From: Humidesulfovibrio mexicanus | GTDB taxonomy: Bacteria; Desulfobacterota; Desulfovibrionia; Desulfovibrionales; Desulfovibrionaceae | Direction of reading: 5' to 3' | NCBI RefSeq assembly: GCF_900188225.1 | Contig: NZ_FZOC01000002.1 | Location: 244,310 to 308,309 of the forward strand | Length of the DNA: 64,000 nt | Part shown: positions 35,414 through 44,136 of the stretch, piece after piece | Numbering within the stretch: position 1 is the stretch's first letter | Layout of the letters: every line of letters begins with the position of its first letter | Position numbers and translations under genes: made by a program | The notes under the pieces: generated by a model | Told to the model about the DNA's origin: nothing | Databases searched by the model: none | The model's input: the letters and a program-made list of their open reading frames with translations, nothing else

Positions 35414-37516
35414 GTGGCTGACACTCTCTTCGTTACCGGAACCGAGCCCCGCAGCGGCAAGTCCGCCATTGTTCTGGGGCTCATGCAGCTTCTCTCGCGC
35501 GATATCCAGCGCGTGGCCTTTTTCCGGCCCATCATCTCCTCCTCAGAGGCGAGCGCCAAGGATCATGACATCAATCTCGTCATGAGCCAGTTCAATCTCG
35601 ACATGCGCTATTCGGAAGCCTACTCCATGACCATGCAGAAGGCCCGGGAGATGATCAACATGGGCCAGCACGAGGCCCTGCTTGAAAAGATTTTGAGCGA
35701 CTTCAACTCGCTCAAGGGCCGTTTCGACTTCATTCTTTGCGAGGGCACGGACTTCTTCGGAACGGATTCGGCCTTCGAGTTCGACATCAACGCCGACATC
35801 GCCGCCAACCTGGGCTGCCCTGTGCTGCTGGTATGCAACGGGCAGAAGAAGAGCCAGGACGAGATCGTGGCCAGCGCCCTGCTGACCATTGAATCCTTCG
35901 AGGACAAGGGGCTGGACATCCTGGCCGCGGTCATCAACCGCGTGGAGGATTCGGACGGCTCCGGCATGGTGGAGGAGCTCAAAAAGAAGATTCGCTGTCC
36001 GGAATGCTTCCCCATTTACGTCATTCCCGAGGAAGCCAAGCTCGGCAAGCCCACCGTGGCCGACGTGATGAAGTGGCTCGATGCGCGTGTGCTCTACGGC
36101 GCGGACATGACGAGCAATCTGGTGGACAACTACGTCATCGCCGCCATGCAGCTGGGAAACTTCCTCAACTATCTGGAGCGCGGCAGCCTGGTCATCACCC
36201 CCGGCGACCGCAGCGACATCATCCTGGGCAGCCTGGCCTCGCGGCTTTCCACCAACTATCCGGACATCTCCGGCATCCTGCTCACCGGCGGGCTTGAACC
36301 CTCCTCCTCCGTGCGCAAGCTCATCGAAGGCTGGGTGGGCGCGCCCATCCCCATCCTGGTGGCCGAGGGGCACACCTACAAGACCGCGCGTATTCTGTAC
36401 GATTTGTACGGCCGAATCGAGCCTTCCGACCAGAACAAGATCCAGTCTGCCCTGCGCGTGTTCGAGGAGCATGTGGACCTTTCGGAGCTGCGGACCAAGC
36501 TGGTGGCCGCCAAGCCCAGCACCGTCACCCCCAAGATGTTCGAGTTCAGCCTCATCATGAAGGCCAAGAGCAGGAAGCAGCACATCGTCCTGCCCGAGGG
36601 CACGGGCGAGCGCATCATGCGCGCGGCGGACATCCTGCTGCGGCGCGGCGTGGTGGACGTGACGCTTCTGGGCCGCGAGACGGAGATCCGCACCCGCATG
36701 AGCCAGTTCGGACTGGAGCTTGAAGGCGTGCAGATCATCGACCCCGGCAAGAGCCCCAATTACGACGACTACGTCAAGACCTACTTCGACCTGCGCAAGC
36801 ACAAGGGCATCCGCGAGGAAGACGCCCGCGACCGTATGCTCGATCCCACCTACTACTCCACCATGATGGTCTACAAGGGCCACGCGGACGGCATGGTTTC
36901 CGGCTCGGTGACCACCACCCAGCAGACCATTCGCCCGGCCTTCGAGATCATCAAGACCCGGCCCGGCGCCAAGATCGTGTCCAGCGTGTTCCTCATGTGC
37001 CTGAAGGACCGCGTGCTGGTCTACGGCGACTGCGCCGTGAACCCCAACCCCACGGCCGAGGAGCTGGCGGAGATAGCGCTGTCCAGCGCGCATACCGCGA
37101 GCATCTTCGGCATCGAGCCGCGCGTGGCCATGCTGTCGTACTCCACCGGCAGTTCCGGCAAGGGCCAGGATGTGGAGAAGGTCATCGAGGCCACGCGCAT
37201 CGCCCGCGAACGCGCGCCCGAACTGCTCATCGAGGGCCCCATCCAGTACGATGCCGCCGTGGACATTAATGTGGCGCAGACCAAGATGCCCGACAGCCAG
37301 GTCGCAGGCCGCGCCACGGTGTTCATCTTCCCCGACTTGAACACCGGCAACAACACCTACAAGGCGGTGCAGCGCTCCGCCCAGGCCGTGGCCATCGGCC
37401 CCGTGCTCCAGGGCTTGAACAAGCCCGTCAACGATCTGTCCCGCGGGTGCACCATCCCCGACATCGTCAACACCGTGGCCATCACGGCCATTCAGGCCCA
37501 GGCAGTCAAAGCCTAG
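35414..37516 (+). CDS. pta: Phosphate acetyltransferase, long form
   Basis: A 700-residue enzyme converting acetyl-CoA and phosphate to acetyl phosphate. The N-terminus is a P-loop, BioD-like domain (TGTEPRSGKSAIVLGLMQLL). A DRTGG-type middle domain follows at about 215-320. The catalytic PTA_PTB domain begins near residue 385 (HIVLPEGTGERIMRAADI) and ends with DLSRGCTIPDIVNTVAITA. Translation begins at GTG 35414, with AAGGAG 8 bases upstream. It is followed 8 bp later by ackA, together giving substrate-level ATP from lactate. Confidence 0.96.
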   Translation: MADTLFVTGTEPRSGKSAIVLGLMQLLSRDIQRVAFFRPIISSSEASAKDHDINLVMSQFNLDMRYSEAYSMTMQKAREMINMGQHEALLEKILSDFNSLKGRFDFILCEGTDFFGTDSAFEFDINADIAANLGCPVLLVCNGQKKSQDEIVASALLTIESFEDKGLDILAAVINRVEDSDGSGMVEELKKKIRCPECFPIYVIPEEAKLGKPTVADVMKWLDARVLYGADMTSNLVDNYVIAAMQLGNFLNYLERGSLVITPGDRSDIILGSLASRLSTNYPDISGILLTGGLEPSSSVRKLIEGWVGAPIPILVAEGHTYKTARILYDLYGRIEPSDQNKIQSALRVFEEHVDLSELRTKLVAAKPSTVTPKMFEFSLIMKAKSRKQHIVLPEGTGERIMRAADILLRRGVVDVTLLGRETEIRTRMSQFGLELEGVQIIDPGKSPNYDDYVKTYFDLRKHKGIREEDARDRMLDPTYYSTMMVYKGHADGMVSGSVTTTQQTIRPAFEIIKTRPGAKIVSSVFLMCLKDRVLVYGDCAVNPNPTAEELAEIALSSAHTASIFGIEPRVAMLSYSTGSSGKGQDVEKVIEATRIARERAPELLIEGPIQYDAAVDINVAQTKMPDSQVAGRATVFIFPDLNTGNNTYKAVQRSAQAVAIGPVLQGLNKPVNDLSRGCTIPDIVNTVAITAIQAQAVKA

Positions 37517-37524
37517 AGGTTTCA

Positions 37525-38745
37525 ATGAACGTTCTTGTCATCAATTCCGGCAGCTCGTCCATCAAATACCAGCTGCTCGACATGCGCACCGAGACGGTGT
37601 TGTGCTCCGGCGCGGTGGAGCGCATCGGCGAGGAGACGGGGGTGCTGACCCACAAGGCCGCACCCGGCACCGAGCGCGAGGAAAAGGTCACCCTTTCCCA
37701 GCCCATCGCCGACCACGAGGCCGGAATGCATCTGGTCATCGACCTCATCGTGCACCCGGAGCGGGGTGTGGTGAAGAGCCTGGACGAGATCGAGGCCATC
37801 GGCCATCGAATCGTGCAGGGCGGCGACATCTTCAACGCCTCCTGCGTGGTGGACGACCGCGTGGTGGACGAGTTGACCAAGCTCATTCCCCTGGGGCCCG
37901 TGCATAACCCCGGCCACCTGGCGGGCATCCGCGTGGCGCGCCACCTGTTCCCCAAGGTGCCGCAGGTCACCGTGTTCGACACCGTGTTCCACCAGACCAT
38001 GCCCCCTCGCGCCTACATGTACGCCCTGCCGTATGAGCTGTACGAAGAGCTCAAGGTGCGCCGCTACGGGTTCCACGGCACCTCCCACTCCTATGTCTCC
38101 AAGGAGGCCGCGCGCTTCCTTGGCAAGGCGCCGGAGGAGACCAACCTCATCACCGTGCACCTGGGCAACGGCAGCAGCATGTGCGCCGTGCAGGGCGGCA
38201 AGAGCGTGGACACCAGCATGGGCCTCACCCCTCTTGAGGGGCTCATCATGGGCACGCGCTGCGGCGATGCCGACTTGGCCATCTACCCGCTTCTTGGCGC
38301 GGAAAAGGGGCTCTCCATTGCGGAGATCAACGAGCTGACCAACAAGCAGAGCGGCTTCAAGGGCATCTGCGGCAAAAACGACATGCGCGACATCCACGAG
38401 GCCGTGGCCCAGGGCGATGCCCGGGCCAGGCTTGCCCTGGATATGTTCGGCTACCGCAACCGCAAGTACATCGGCTCCTACCTGGCCGTTCTCGGCAGGG
38501 TGGACGCCATCGTGTTCACCGCGGGCATCGGGGAGAACGACCCCGTTGCGCGCGAGCTTTCCTGCCGGGGACTGGAGCACCTCGGCATTAAGCTGGACCC
38601 GGAGCGCAACCTGGCCCCGGAGCGCGGCGCACGGGACATTTCTGCGCCGCAGAGCCCGGTGCGGGTGCTTGTGGTGCCCACCAACGAGGAATTGGAGATC
38701 GCCAGGCAGACCGCCGAGGTGCTCGCCCCCGGCGCAAAGGGATAA
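37525..38745 (+). CDS. ackA: Acetate kinase
   Basis: A 406-residue ASKHA-fold kinase making ATP and acetate from acetyl phosphate. Signatures are the N-terminal VLVINSGSSSIKYQLL, GHRIVQGG, the mid-region YGFHGTSHSYV and HLGNGSSMCAVQGGKSVDTSMGLTPLEGLIMGTRCGD, and FTAGIGENDP near the end. The start at 37525 is where the family N-terminus begins. It is the last step of lactate oxidation to acetate and is likely co-transcribed with pta. Confidence 0.97.
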   Translation: MNVLVINSGSSSIKYQLLDMRTETVLCSGAVERIGEETGVLTHKAAPGTEREEKVTLSQPIADHEAGMHLVIDLIVHPERGVVKSLDEIEAIGHRIVQGGDIFNASCVVDDRVVDELTKLIPLGPVHNPGHLAGIRVARHLFPKVPQVTVFDTVFHQTMPPRAYMYALPYELYEELKVRRYGFHGTSHSYVSKEAARFLGKAPEETNLITVHLGNGSSMCAVQGGKSVDTSMGLTPLEGLIMGTRCGDADLAIYPLLGAEKGLSIAEINELTNKQSGFKGICGKNDMRDIHEAVAQGDARARLALDMFGYRNRKYIGSYLAVLGRVDAIVFTAGIGENDPVARELSCRGLEHLGIKLDPERNLAPERGARDISAPQSPVRVLVVPTNEELEIARQTAEVLAPGAKG

Positions 38746-38856
38746 GCATGGACAGCGGAGTTGATGGTGCGGCTTGCGTGGTCAGGCCTTCAATCGCAAG
38801 GGCGGACATGCCCGCGACGATGGCCGGGCCTCTGAAAAGAATCAATCGGTAGAACA

Positions 38857-38889
38857 GTGCCGTGGGGGAGGTGCAACCCCCTGCGGCAC
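38857..38889 (+). other. Leader stem-loop upstream of lldP
   Basis: GTGCCGTGGGGG (38857-38868) pairs with CCCCCTGCGGCAC (38877-38889) with a small internal mismatch and an 8-base loop. It sits in the 216-bp gap between ackA and lldP with no T-tract. It could be an mRNA-stabilising or attenuating element; nothing else in the gap was recognised. Confidence 0.5.
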
Positions 38890-38961
38890 TTCCAAACCTA
38901 TCCCAGACCCGGCGGGTGCACTCCGGGGGGGGCACGCACAACAAGAGGAGGAGCGTCTTTT

Positions 38962-40671
38962 ATGTCAATGGAACTGCTTGCATTGGTGGCACTGTTGCCC
39001 ATACTCGTGGCTTTGGTGCTCATGGTCGGCATGCGTTGGCCGTCCACCCGCGCCATGCCCCTGGCCTGGCTTGTCTGCGTACTCGGCGCCATCGGCGCTT
39101 GGAACCTGCCGCCGGGGTACATCGCCGCCCTGTCGCTGCAAGGTCTGGTCACCGCCGTCGGCGTGCTGATCATCGTGTTCGGCGCCATCGTCATCCTCTA
39201 CACCCTGAAGTATTCCGGCGGCATGGAAACCATCCAGTACGGAATGCAGAACATCAGCCGAGACAAACGCGTGCAGGCGATCATCATCGGCTACATGTTC
39301 GCGGCCTTCATCGAAGGCGCCGCCGGTTTCGGCACGCCCGCCGCGCTAGCCGCGCCGCTGCTGCTTTCGCTGGGCTTCCCGCCGCTGGCCGCAGCCGTCA
39401 TCTGCCTTGTGTTCAACTCCTTCCCCGTGTCGTTCGGCGCGGTGGGTACCCCCATTCTCATCGGCCTGAAGTTCCTTGCCCCGTTGACCACGGAGGCCGT
39501 CGCCTCCGGCGTCGCACTCAATTTCACCGATTTCGGCTCCTTCGCCAAGGTCATCGGCCAGTGGGCCACTGTGATGCACGGACCCATGGTCTTCATCCTG
39601 CCCATCTTCATGCTGGGCTTTCTCACCCGTTTCTACGGCCAGAAGAAGTCGTGGAGCGAAGGCTTTGCCGCCTGGAAGTTCTGTGTGTTCTCCGCCGTGG
39701 CCTTCATCGTGCCCTACTTGGTTTTCGCTTGGCTTGTGGGCCCCGAATTCCCGTCCATGATCGGCGGCCTTGTGGGTCTTGGCATCATTGTGGCAGGCGC
39801 CAAGAAGGGCTTCTGCGTGCCCAAGGACACCTGGGACTTCGGCCCCCAGTCCACCTGGGAAGCGGCATGGACCGGCTCCATCGCCACCAGCACCAACACT
39901 GAATTCAAGCCGCACATGAGCCAGTTCATGGCGTGGCTGCCCTACATTCTGATCGGCGTCATCCTGGTGCTGACCCGTATTCCCGAATTGGGCCTGAAGG
40001 GCTTCCTGTCCGCCCAGAAGCTCCCCTTCAACGACATTCTCGGCTACAAGGGCGTTTCCGCCTCCATCGACTACCTGTACCTGCCCGGCACCGTTCCCTT
40101 CACCCTGGTCGCCCTGCTGACCATTGTGCTGCACGGCATGAAGGGCGATGCGGTGAAGAAGGCCTGGACCGAATCCATCGCCAAGATGAAGGCCCCCACC
40201 ATCGCGCTGTTCGCTGCGGTGGCCCTGGTGTCCATCTTCCGCGGTTCCGGCGTGGCCGACATTGCGCTGAACCCCAACAGCTACCCCTCCATGCCCCTGG
40301 CAATGGCCAAGACCGTGGCCGCGTTCGCGGGCAACGCCTGGCCCATGCTTGCTTCTTACGTGGGCGGCCTTGGCGCGTTCATCACCGGGTCGAACACCGT
40401 TTCGGACCTTCTGTTCGCCGAATTCCAGTGGGGCGTTGCGCAGCAGTTGCAGCTGCCCCGCCAGATCATCGTGGCGGCCCAGGTTGTCGGCGGCGCCATG
40501 GGCAACATGGTGTGCATCCACAACATCGTTGCCGTCTGCGCCGTTACCGGCCTGATCGGCCGCGAAGGCATGATCCTGAAGCGTACCTTCTGGCCCTTTG
40601 TCCTCTACGGAGTCGTCGTGGGCATCATTGCCACGGTGCTCAGCTTCGGGCCGTACGCCAACCTGTTCTAA
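38962..40671 (+). CDS. lldP: L-lactate permease
   Basis: A 569-residue LctP-family proton/lactate symporter of the inner membrane with about twelve or more hydrophobic helices. Family landmarks include the N-terminal LVALLPILVALVLMVGMRWPST, FIEGAAGFGTPAALAAPLL, CLVFNSFPVSFGAVGTPI, and near the C-terminus GSNTVSDLLFAEFQWG with AAQVVGGAMGNMVCIHNIVAVCAVTG. The start at 38962 has AGGAGGAG upstream. It imports the substrate of the surrounding dehydrogenases. A strong terminator follows. Confidence 0.96.
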   Translation: MSMELLALVALLPILVALVLMVGMRWPSTRAMPLAWLVCVLGAIGAWNLPPGYIAALSLQGLVTAVGVLIIVFGAIVILYTLKYSGGMETIQYGMQNISRDKRVQAIIIGYMFAAFIEGAAGFGTPAALAAPLLLSLGFPPLAAAVICLVFNSFPVSFGAVGTPILIGLKFLAPLTTEAVASGVALNFTDFGSFAKVIGQWATVMHGPMVFILPIFMLGFLTRFYGQKKSWSEGFAAWKFCVFSAVAFIVPYLVFAWLVGPEFPSMIGGLVGLGIIVAGAKKGFCVPKDTWDFGPQSTWEAAWTGSIATSTNTEFKPHMSQFMAWLPYILIGVILVLTRIPELGLKGFLSAQKLPFNDILGYKGVSASIDYLYLPGTVPFTLVALLTIVLHGMKGDAVKKAWTESIAKMKAPTIALFAAVALVSIFRGSGVADIALNPNSYPSMPLAMAKTVAAFAGNAWPMLASYVGGLGAFITGSNTVSDLLFAEFQWGVAQQLQLPRQIIVAAQVVGGAMGNMVCIHNIVAVCAVTGLIGREGMILKRTFWPFVLYGVVVGIIATVLSFGPYANLF

Positions 40672-40686
40672 GTCCAAGGTGTTGTG

Positions 40687-40719
40687 TGGGGGGCGGGGCA
40701 TCGCTCCGCCCCCCATTTT
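40687..40719 (+). terminator. Intrinsic terminator after lldP
   Basis: TGGGGGGCGG (40687-40696) and CCGCCCCCCA (40706-40715) form a perfect 10-bp stem with a 9-base loop followed by TTTT. Confidence 0.85.
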
Positions 40720-41311
40720 CGACAGAGGAGTGCAAGCGCCACATCGCCCCATTCTCCCTTCTTCGCTTGACCCCCTGCATTTCCGTCCGTGAATCAAGGT
40801 GGAGCAGGTATGCCGCCGAATTGCAGGCGCAGGTCGAAGAAAGGGGTCTCCTGGCGGGAGCAGGGCGCCTTGTGGCGGAGCAGTTGACTGGGCCAAGCCG
40901 GTTTGGGCAGGAACGCCTTCGGAGCCGTCACGTCTCTTGGCTCTTGGAAACGGCGGTTTGAACAAGCGCAGTGTGTTTGCCGCGTCCTGGCCGCCTTTGA
41001 TGCGCCGATGCCCAACAGCCTGCGCCAGAGGATCCTGCATCAGCCGATTGGTGTTCACGCCTGGCGTGGGCTGCGTCTGGAGATTCCCGACGATGTTCCC
41101 CAGGGCGCAGGAGAAGATTCTTTTCGTGCTGGGTCGGCCGGCATGAACCTTCTGGGGATTTAGACATGGGAGCGGGTTCTTCGGAATCCTTTTCCCGAAA
41201 AATTTCCGACCCCCTACCCCTGGCGGGTCGACACAAAAGGCGAGGGTGGCAGCGAGAGCGCCCCCGTCTCAAGCACGGGCTTTCGTAGGGTCCGTTAACG
41301 AGGAGCCGCAT
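40720..41311. other. Long unexplained spacer before lutC
   Basis: About 590 bp with no supported gene between the lldP terminator and lutC; open frames here lack ribosome sites and family resemblance. Near the 3' end are the dyad TCGGAA-N17-TTCCGA (41181-41209) around TTTTC-CC-GAAAA, and TGGCAGCGAGAGCGC (41247-41261), which has sigma-54 GG-N10-GC spacing but a poor -12 half. A second promoter for lutC is plausible but weakly supported. Confidence 0.4.
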
Positions 41312-41938
41312 ATGAGCGACACCGAAAAACTGGCGGAACTGTTCGCCGAAAAGGCGAGGCTGGTTTCGGCCGTGGTTACGCCGGTGAAGGACATGGCCGA
41401 GGCCTTGGCCTATACCGTGGACATTTGTGAGAAAAAGGACGCCTGCCAGATCCTCATGAGCGGCTGCGAGTCCGAGCTCTCCGCCCCGGCGGGCGCGCTG
41501 TGCGACGCAAAGCCGGGCAAGGTGGTGGTGGCTCCGGCCCTTTCCGCCGAGGACTTCGCTGTTCTCAAGGCCCAGTGCGAGTCTCGCGGCATCCACTGCC
41601 TGGATTCCGGGATGCGCCGCCATTTGGGCGGGGTGGACATCGGATTCACCGTGGCGGATGCGGGCATAGCCGAAACCGGCACCCTGCTGCTCAACTCCGG
41701 CAGCGAGGAGCTGCGGCTCGCCACCATGCTGTGCGAAGTCCACGTGTGCGTGCTCAAGACCAGCACCCTGCGCGAGACCAGCTTCGAGGCCGAGGGACTC
41801 ATCCGGTCCATGAGCACGAACGGCCCGGCCTACGTCGCATTTGTCACGGGCGCGTCCCGCACGGCGGATATCGAGCGCGTGCTGGCCATTGGCGTGCACG
41901 GACCCCTTGAATTGCACATCCTGCTTTTGGAGGACTAG
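41312..41938 (+). CDS. lutC: LutC-type LUD-domain lactate utilisation protein
   Basis: A 208-residue LUD-domain protein (LutC/YkgG). It is one component of the L-lactate dehydrogenase LutABC that oxidises L-lactate to pyruvate. The C-terminal half has the family motif GFTVADAGIAETGTLLL and a final block TGASRTADIERVLAIGVHGPLELHILLLED, which is the LutC signature end. The start at 41312 follows CGAGGAG by about 7 bases. It is separated from the fused LutAB gene by 3 bp. Confidence 0.92.
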   Translation: MSDTEKLAELFAEKARLVSAVVTPVKDMAEALAYTVDICEKKDACQILMSGCESELSAPAGALCDAKPGKVVVAPALSAEDFAVLKAQCESRGIHCLDSGMRRHLGGVDIGFTVADAGIAETGTLLLNSGSEELRLATMLCEVHVCVLKTSTLRETSFEAEGLIRSMSTNGPAYVAFVTGASRTADIERVLAIGVHGPLELHILLLED

Positions 41939-41941
41939 GCC

Positions 41942-44104
41942 ATGCAGAACGCACGCGATATGAAACAGTACAAGGGCGAGCTTACCGGCGCGCTGCACAA
42001 CGAGTTCCTGCGCGAGGCCATGGACAAGTTCGCCGTGGCGTACCGCGCTTCCCGGGCCAACGCCTTCAAGGGCATGGATGTGGAAGGGCTTATCGCCGAC
42101 ATCGCCAAGTCCAAGGACGAGGCCATGGGGCGCATGGACGAACTCCTGGCCGAGTTCACCAGGAACGCCAGCGCGCAGGGCGTTACGGTGCACGTGGCCA
42201 AGACCGCGCGCGAGGCCAACGAGATCATCGGCCGCATCGCCCAGAACGCCGGGGTCAAGCGCATCATCAAGTCCAAGTCCATGACCGCCGAGGAGACCCT
42301 GCTCAATCATCACCTGGAGGATCTCGGCCTTGAGGTCACCGAGACGGACCTGGGCGAGTGGATCATCCAGCTCAGGCACGAAGGCCCCACCCACATGGTC
42401 ATGCCCGCCATCCACCTTTCGCGCCATCAGGTGGCGGATCTCTTCAGCGACGTGACCGGGCACAAGCAGGAGGTGGACATCCAGAAGCTGGTGAAGGTCG
42501 CTCGGCGCGAGCTGCGGCGCAAGTTCGCCGAGGCCGACATGGGCATCTCCGGCGGCAACTTCGCCATCTCCGAAACCGGCACCATCGCCATTTGCACCAA
42601 CGAGGGCAACGGGCGTCTCACCACCACGTTGCCCCGCGTCCATGTGGCCCTGGTGGGCCTGGACAAGCTCACCCCCACCATCGCCGACGCCCTGCGGGTC
42701 ATCAAGGCCCTGCCCAGAAACGCCACCGGCCAGGCCATCACCTCGTACGTGTCCTTCATCAGCGGCGCGAACGAGTGCAAAGCCGAATGCCAGGGCGGTC
42801 CCTGCGACAAAAAGGAAATGCATGTGGTGTTCCTGGACAACGGCCGCCGCGCCCTGGCCAAGGATCCGCTCTTTTCCCAGGTGCTGCGCTGCATCCGCTG
42901 CGGGGCCTGCGCCAACGTGTGCCCTGTGTACCGCCTGGTGGGCGGGCACCAGCTCGGCCACATCTACATCGGCGCCATCGGCCTGATCTTGACCTACTTC
43001 TATCATGGCCGCGACAAGGCCAAGAACCTGGTGCAGAACTGCATTAACTGCGGGGCCTGCAAGGCCGTGTGCGCTGGCGGCATCGACCTGCCCCGGCTCA
43101 TCAAAGAGGTTCATGCGCGCATCCAGGACGAGGAGGGCCACCCGCTCCAGAGCCAGCTTCTGGGCAAGGTGCTGAAAAGCCGCAAGCTCTTTCACGCTCT
43201 GCTGCGTTCGGCCAAGGCCGTGCAGAAGCCCATCACCGGGGGCACGCCGTACCTGCGGCACCTGCCCATGATCTTCGCCAAGGACCAGGGCTTCCGTGCG
43301 CTGCCCGCCATCGCCGAGACCCCCTTCCGCGACCGTTTCGAGTCCATCAAGCCCAAGGTGGCGAACCCGAAGTTCAAGGTGGCGCTCTTCAGCGGCTGCG
43401 TGCAGGACTTCGTATACCCCGAGCAGGCCGAGGCCGCGGTGAAGCTGCTGGCCAAGCACAACGTCGAGGTGGTCTTCCCCATGGACCAGTCCTGCTGCGG
43501 GCTGCCCGTGCAGATGATGGGCGAACGCGATGCCAGCCGCGCTGTGGCCGTGCAGAACGTGACCGCGTTCGATCCGGCTGGTTGCGACTACATCCTGACC
43601 CTGTGCGCCTCCTGCGCCTCCCACCTGAAGCACGGCTACCCGGACATCCTGGCCGACGACCCCGCGTTGGGCGTGAAGGCGCGGCAGTTCGCCGACCGCG
43701 TCATCGACTTCAGTTCCTTTGCGCACGATGTCCTGCACGTGTCGCCCGACGAGTTCCGCGGCGACGGCAAGAAAACCACCTACCATTCGCCCTGCCACCT
43801 GTGCCGGGGAATGCACGTCACCGAAGCCCCGCGCGCCCTCATGGGCATTGCCGGGCTTGATTACGCGCCTTCCGAGGAAGAGGACGTCTGCTGCGGTTTT
43901 GGCGGTACGTATTCCATGAAATTCCCGGAGCTTTCGGCCGAGCTGCTGAAGAAAAAGCTTGCGAATGTGGAGAATACCGGGGCAGAACTTTTGCTTACAG
44001 ACTGTCCGGGCTGCATCATGCAACTGCGCGGCGGGCTTGAGGCCAAGGGAAGCTCCATTCGTGTGGCGCACGTGGCCGAGGCCTTGGCCGAGCGTCTGAA
44101 ATAG
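41942..44104 (+). CDS. Fused LutB-LutA type iron-sulfur L-lactate dehydrogenase protein
   Basis: A 720-residue fusion of LutB and LutA. Residues about 70-300 are a LUD domain (HLSRHQVADLF, GISGGNFAISETGTIAI). The 4Fe-4S motifs follow, CIRCGACANVCPVYR (about 317) and CINCGACKAVCAGGI (about 366; the usual Pro after the last Cys is Ala). Two CCG domains form the LutA part: SGCVQDF with SCCGLP (about 485-520) and PCHLCRGM with VCCGFGG (about 617-653). The same fusion is known in Desulfovibrio, where it works with LutC. The FMN dehydrogenase gene begins 32 bp downstream. Confidence 0.92.
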   Translation: MQNARDMKQYKGELTGALHNEFLREAMDKFAVAYRASRANAFKGMDVEGLIADIAKSKDEAMGRMDELLAEFTRNASAQGVTVHVAKTAREANEIIGRIAQNAGVKRIIKSKSMTAEETLLNHHLEDLGLEVTETDLGEWIIQLRHEGPTHMVMPAIHLSRHQVADLFSDVTGHKQEVDIQKLVKVARRELRRKFAEADMGISGGNFAISETGTIAICTNEGNGRLTTTLPRVHVALVGLDKLTPTIADALRVIKALPRNATGQAITSYVSFISGANECKAECQGGPCDKKEMHVVFLDNGRRALAKDPLFSQVLRCIRCGACANVCPVYRLVGGHQLGHIYIGAIGLILTYFYHGRDKAKNLVQNCINCGACKAVCAGGIDLPRLIKEVHARIQDEEGHPLQSQLLGKVLKSRKLFHALLRSAKAVQKPITGGTPYLRHLPMIFAKDQGFRALPAIAETPFRDRFESIKPKVANPKFKVALFSGCVQDFVYPEQAEAAVKLLAKHNVEVVFPMDQSCCGLPVQMMGERDASRAVAVQNVTAFDPAGCDYILTLCASCASHLKHGYPDILADDPALGVKARQFADRVIDFSSFAHDVLHVSPDEFRGDGKKTTYHSPCHLCRGMHVTEAPRALMGIAGLDYAPSEEEDVCCGFGGTYSMKFPELSAELLKKKLANVENTGAELLLTDCPGCIMQLRGGLEAKGSSIRVAHVAEALAERLK

Positions 44105-44136
44105 CGGCCCGGCGCACCCCTCAGGAGGATGACGGC

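Noticed and set aside
38764-38778. TGGTGCGGCTTGCG as a sigma-54 promoter before lldP
   Set aside because: The GG-to-GC distance is 8 bases, not the required 10.
40799-41163. Possible small genes in the gap before lutC
   Set aside because: Two overlapping plus-strand frames exist but neither has a ribosome site or a recognisable family, and a minus-strand frame looks equally open.
40928-44071. A 1047-codon minus-strand open frame
   Set aside because: It mirrors the lutC-lutAB genes, which have clear domains and ribosome sites; the antisense product has no recognisable domain.
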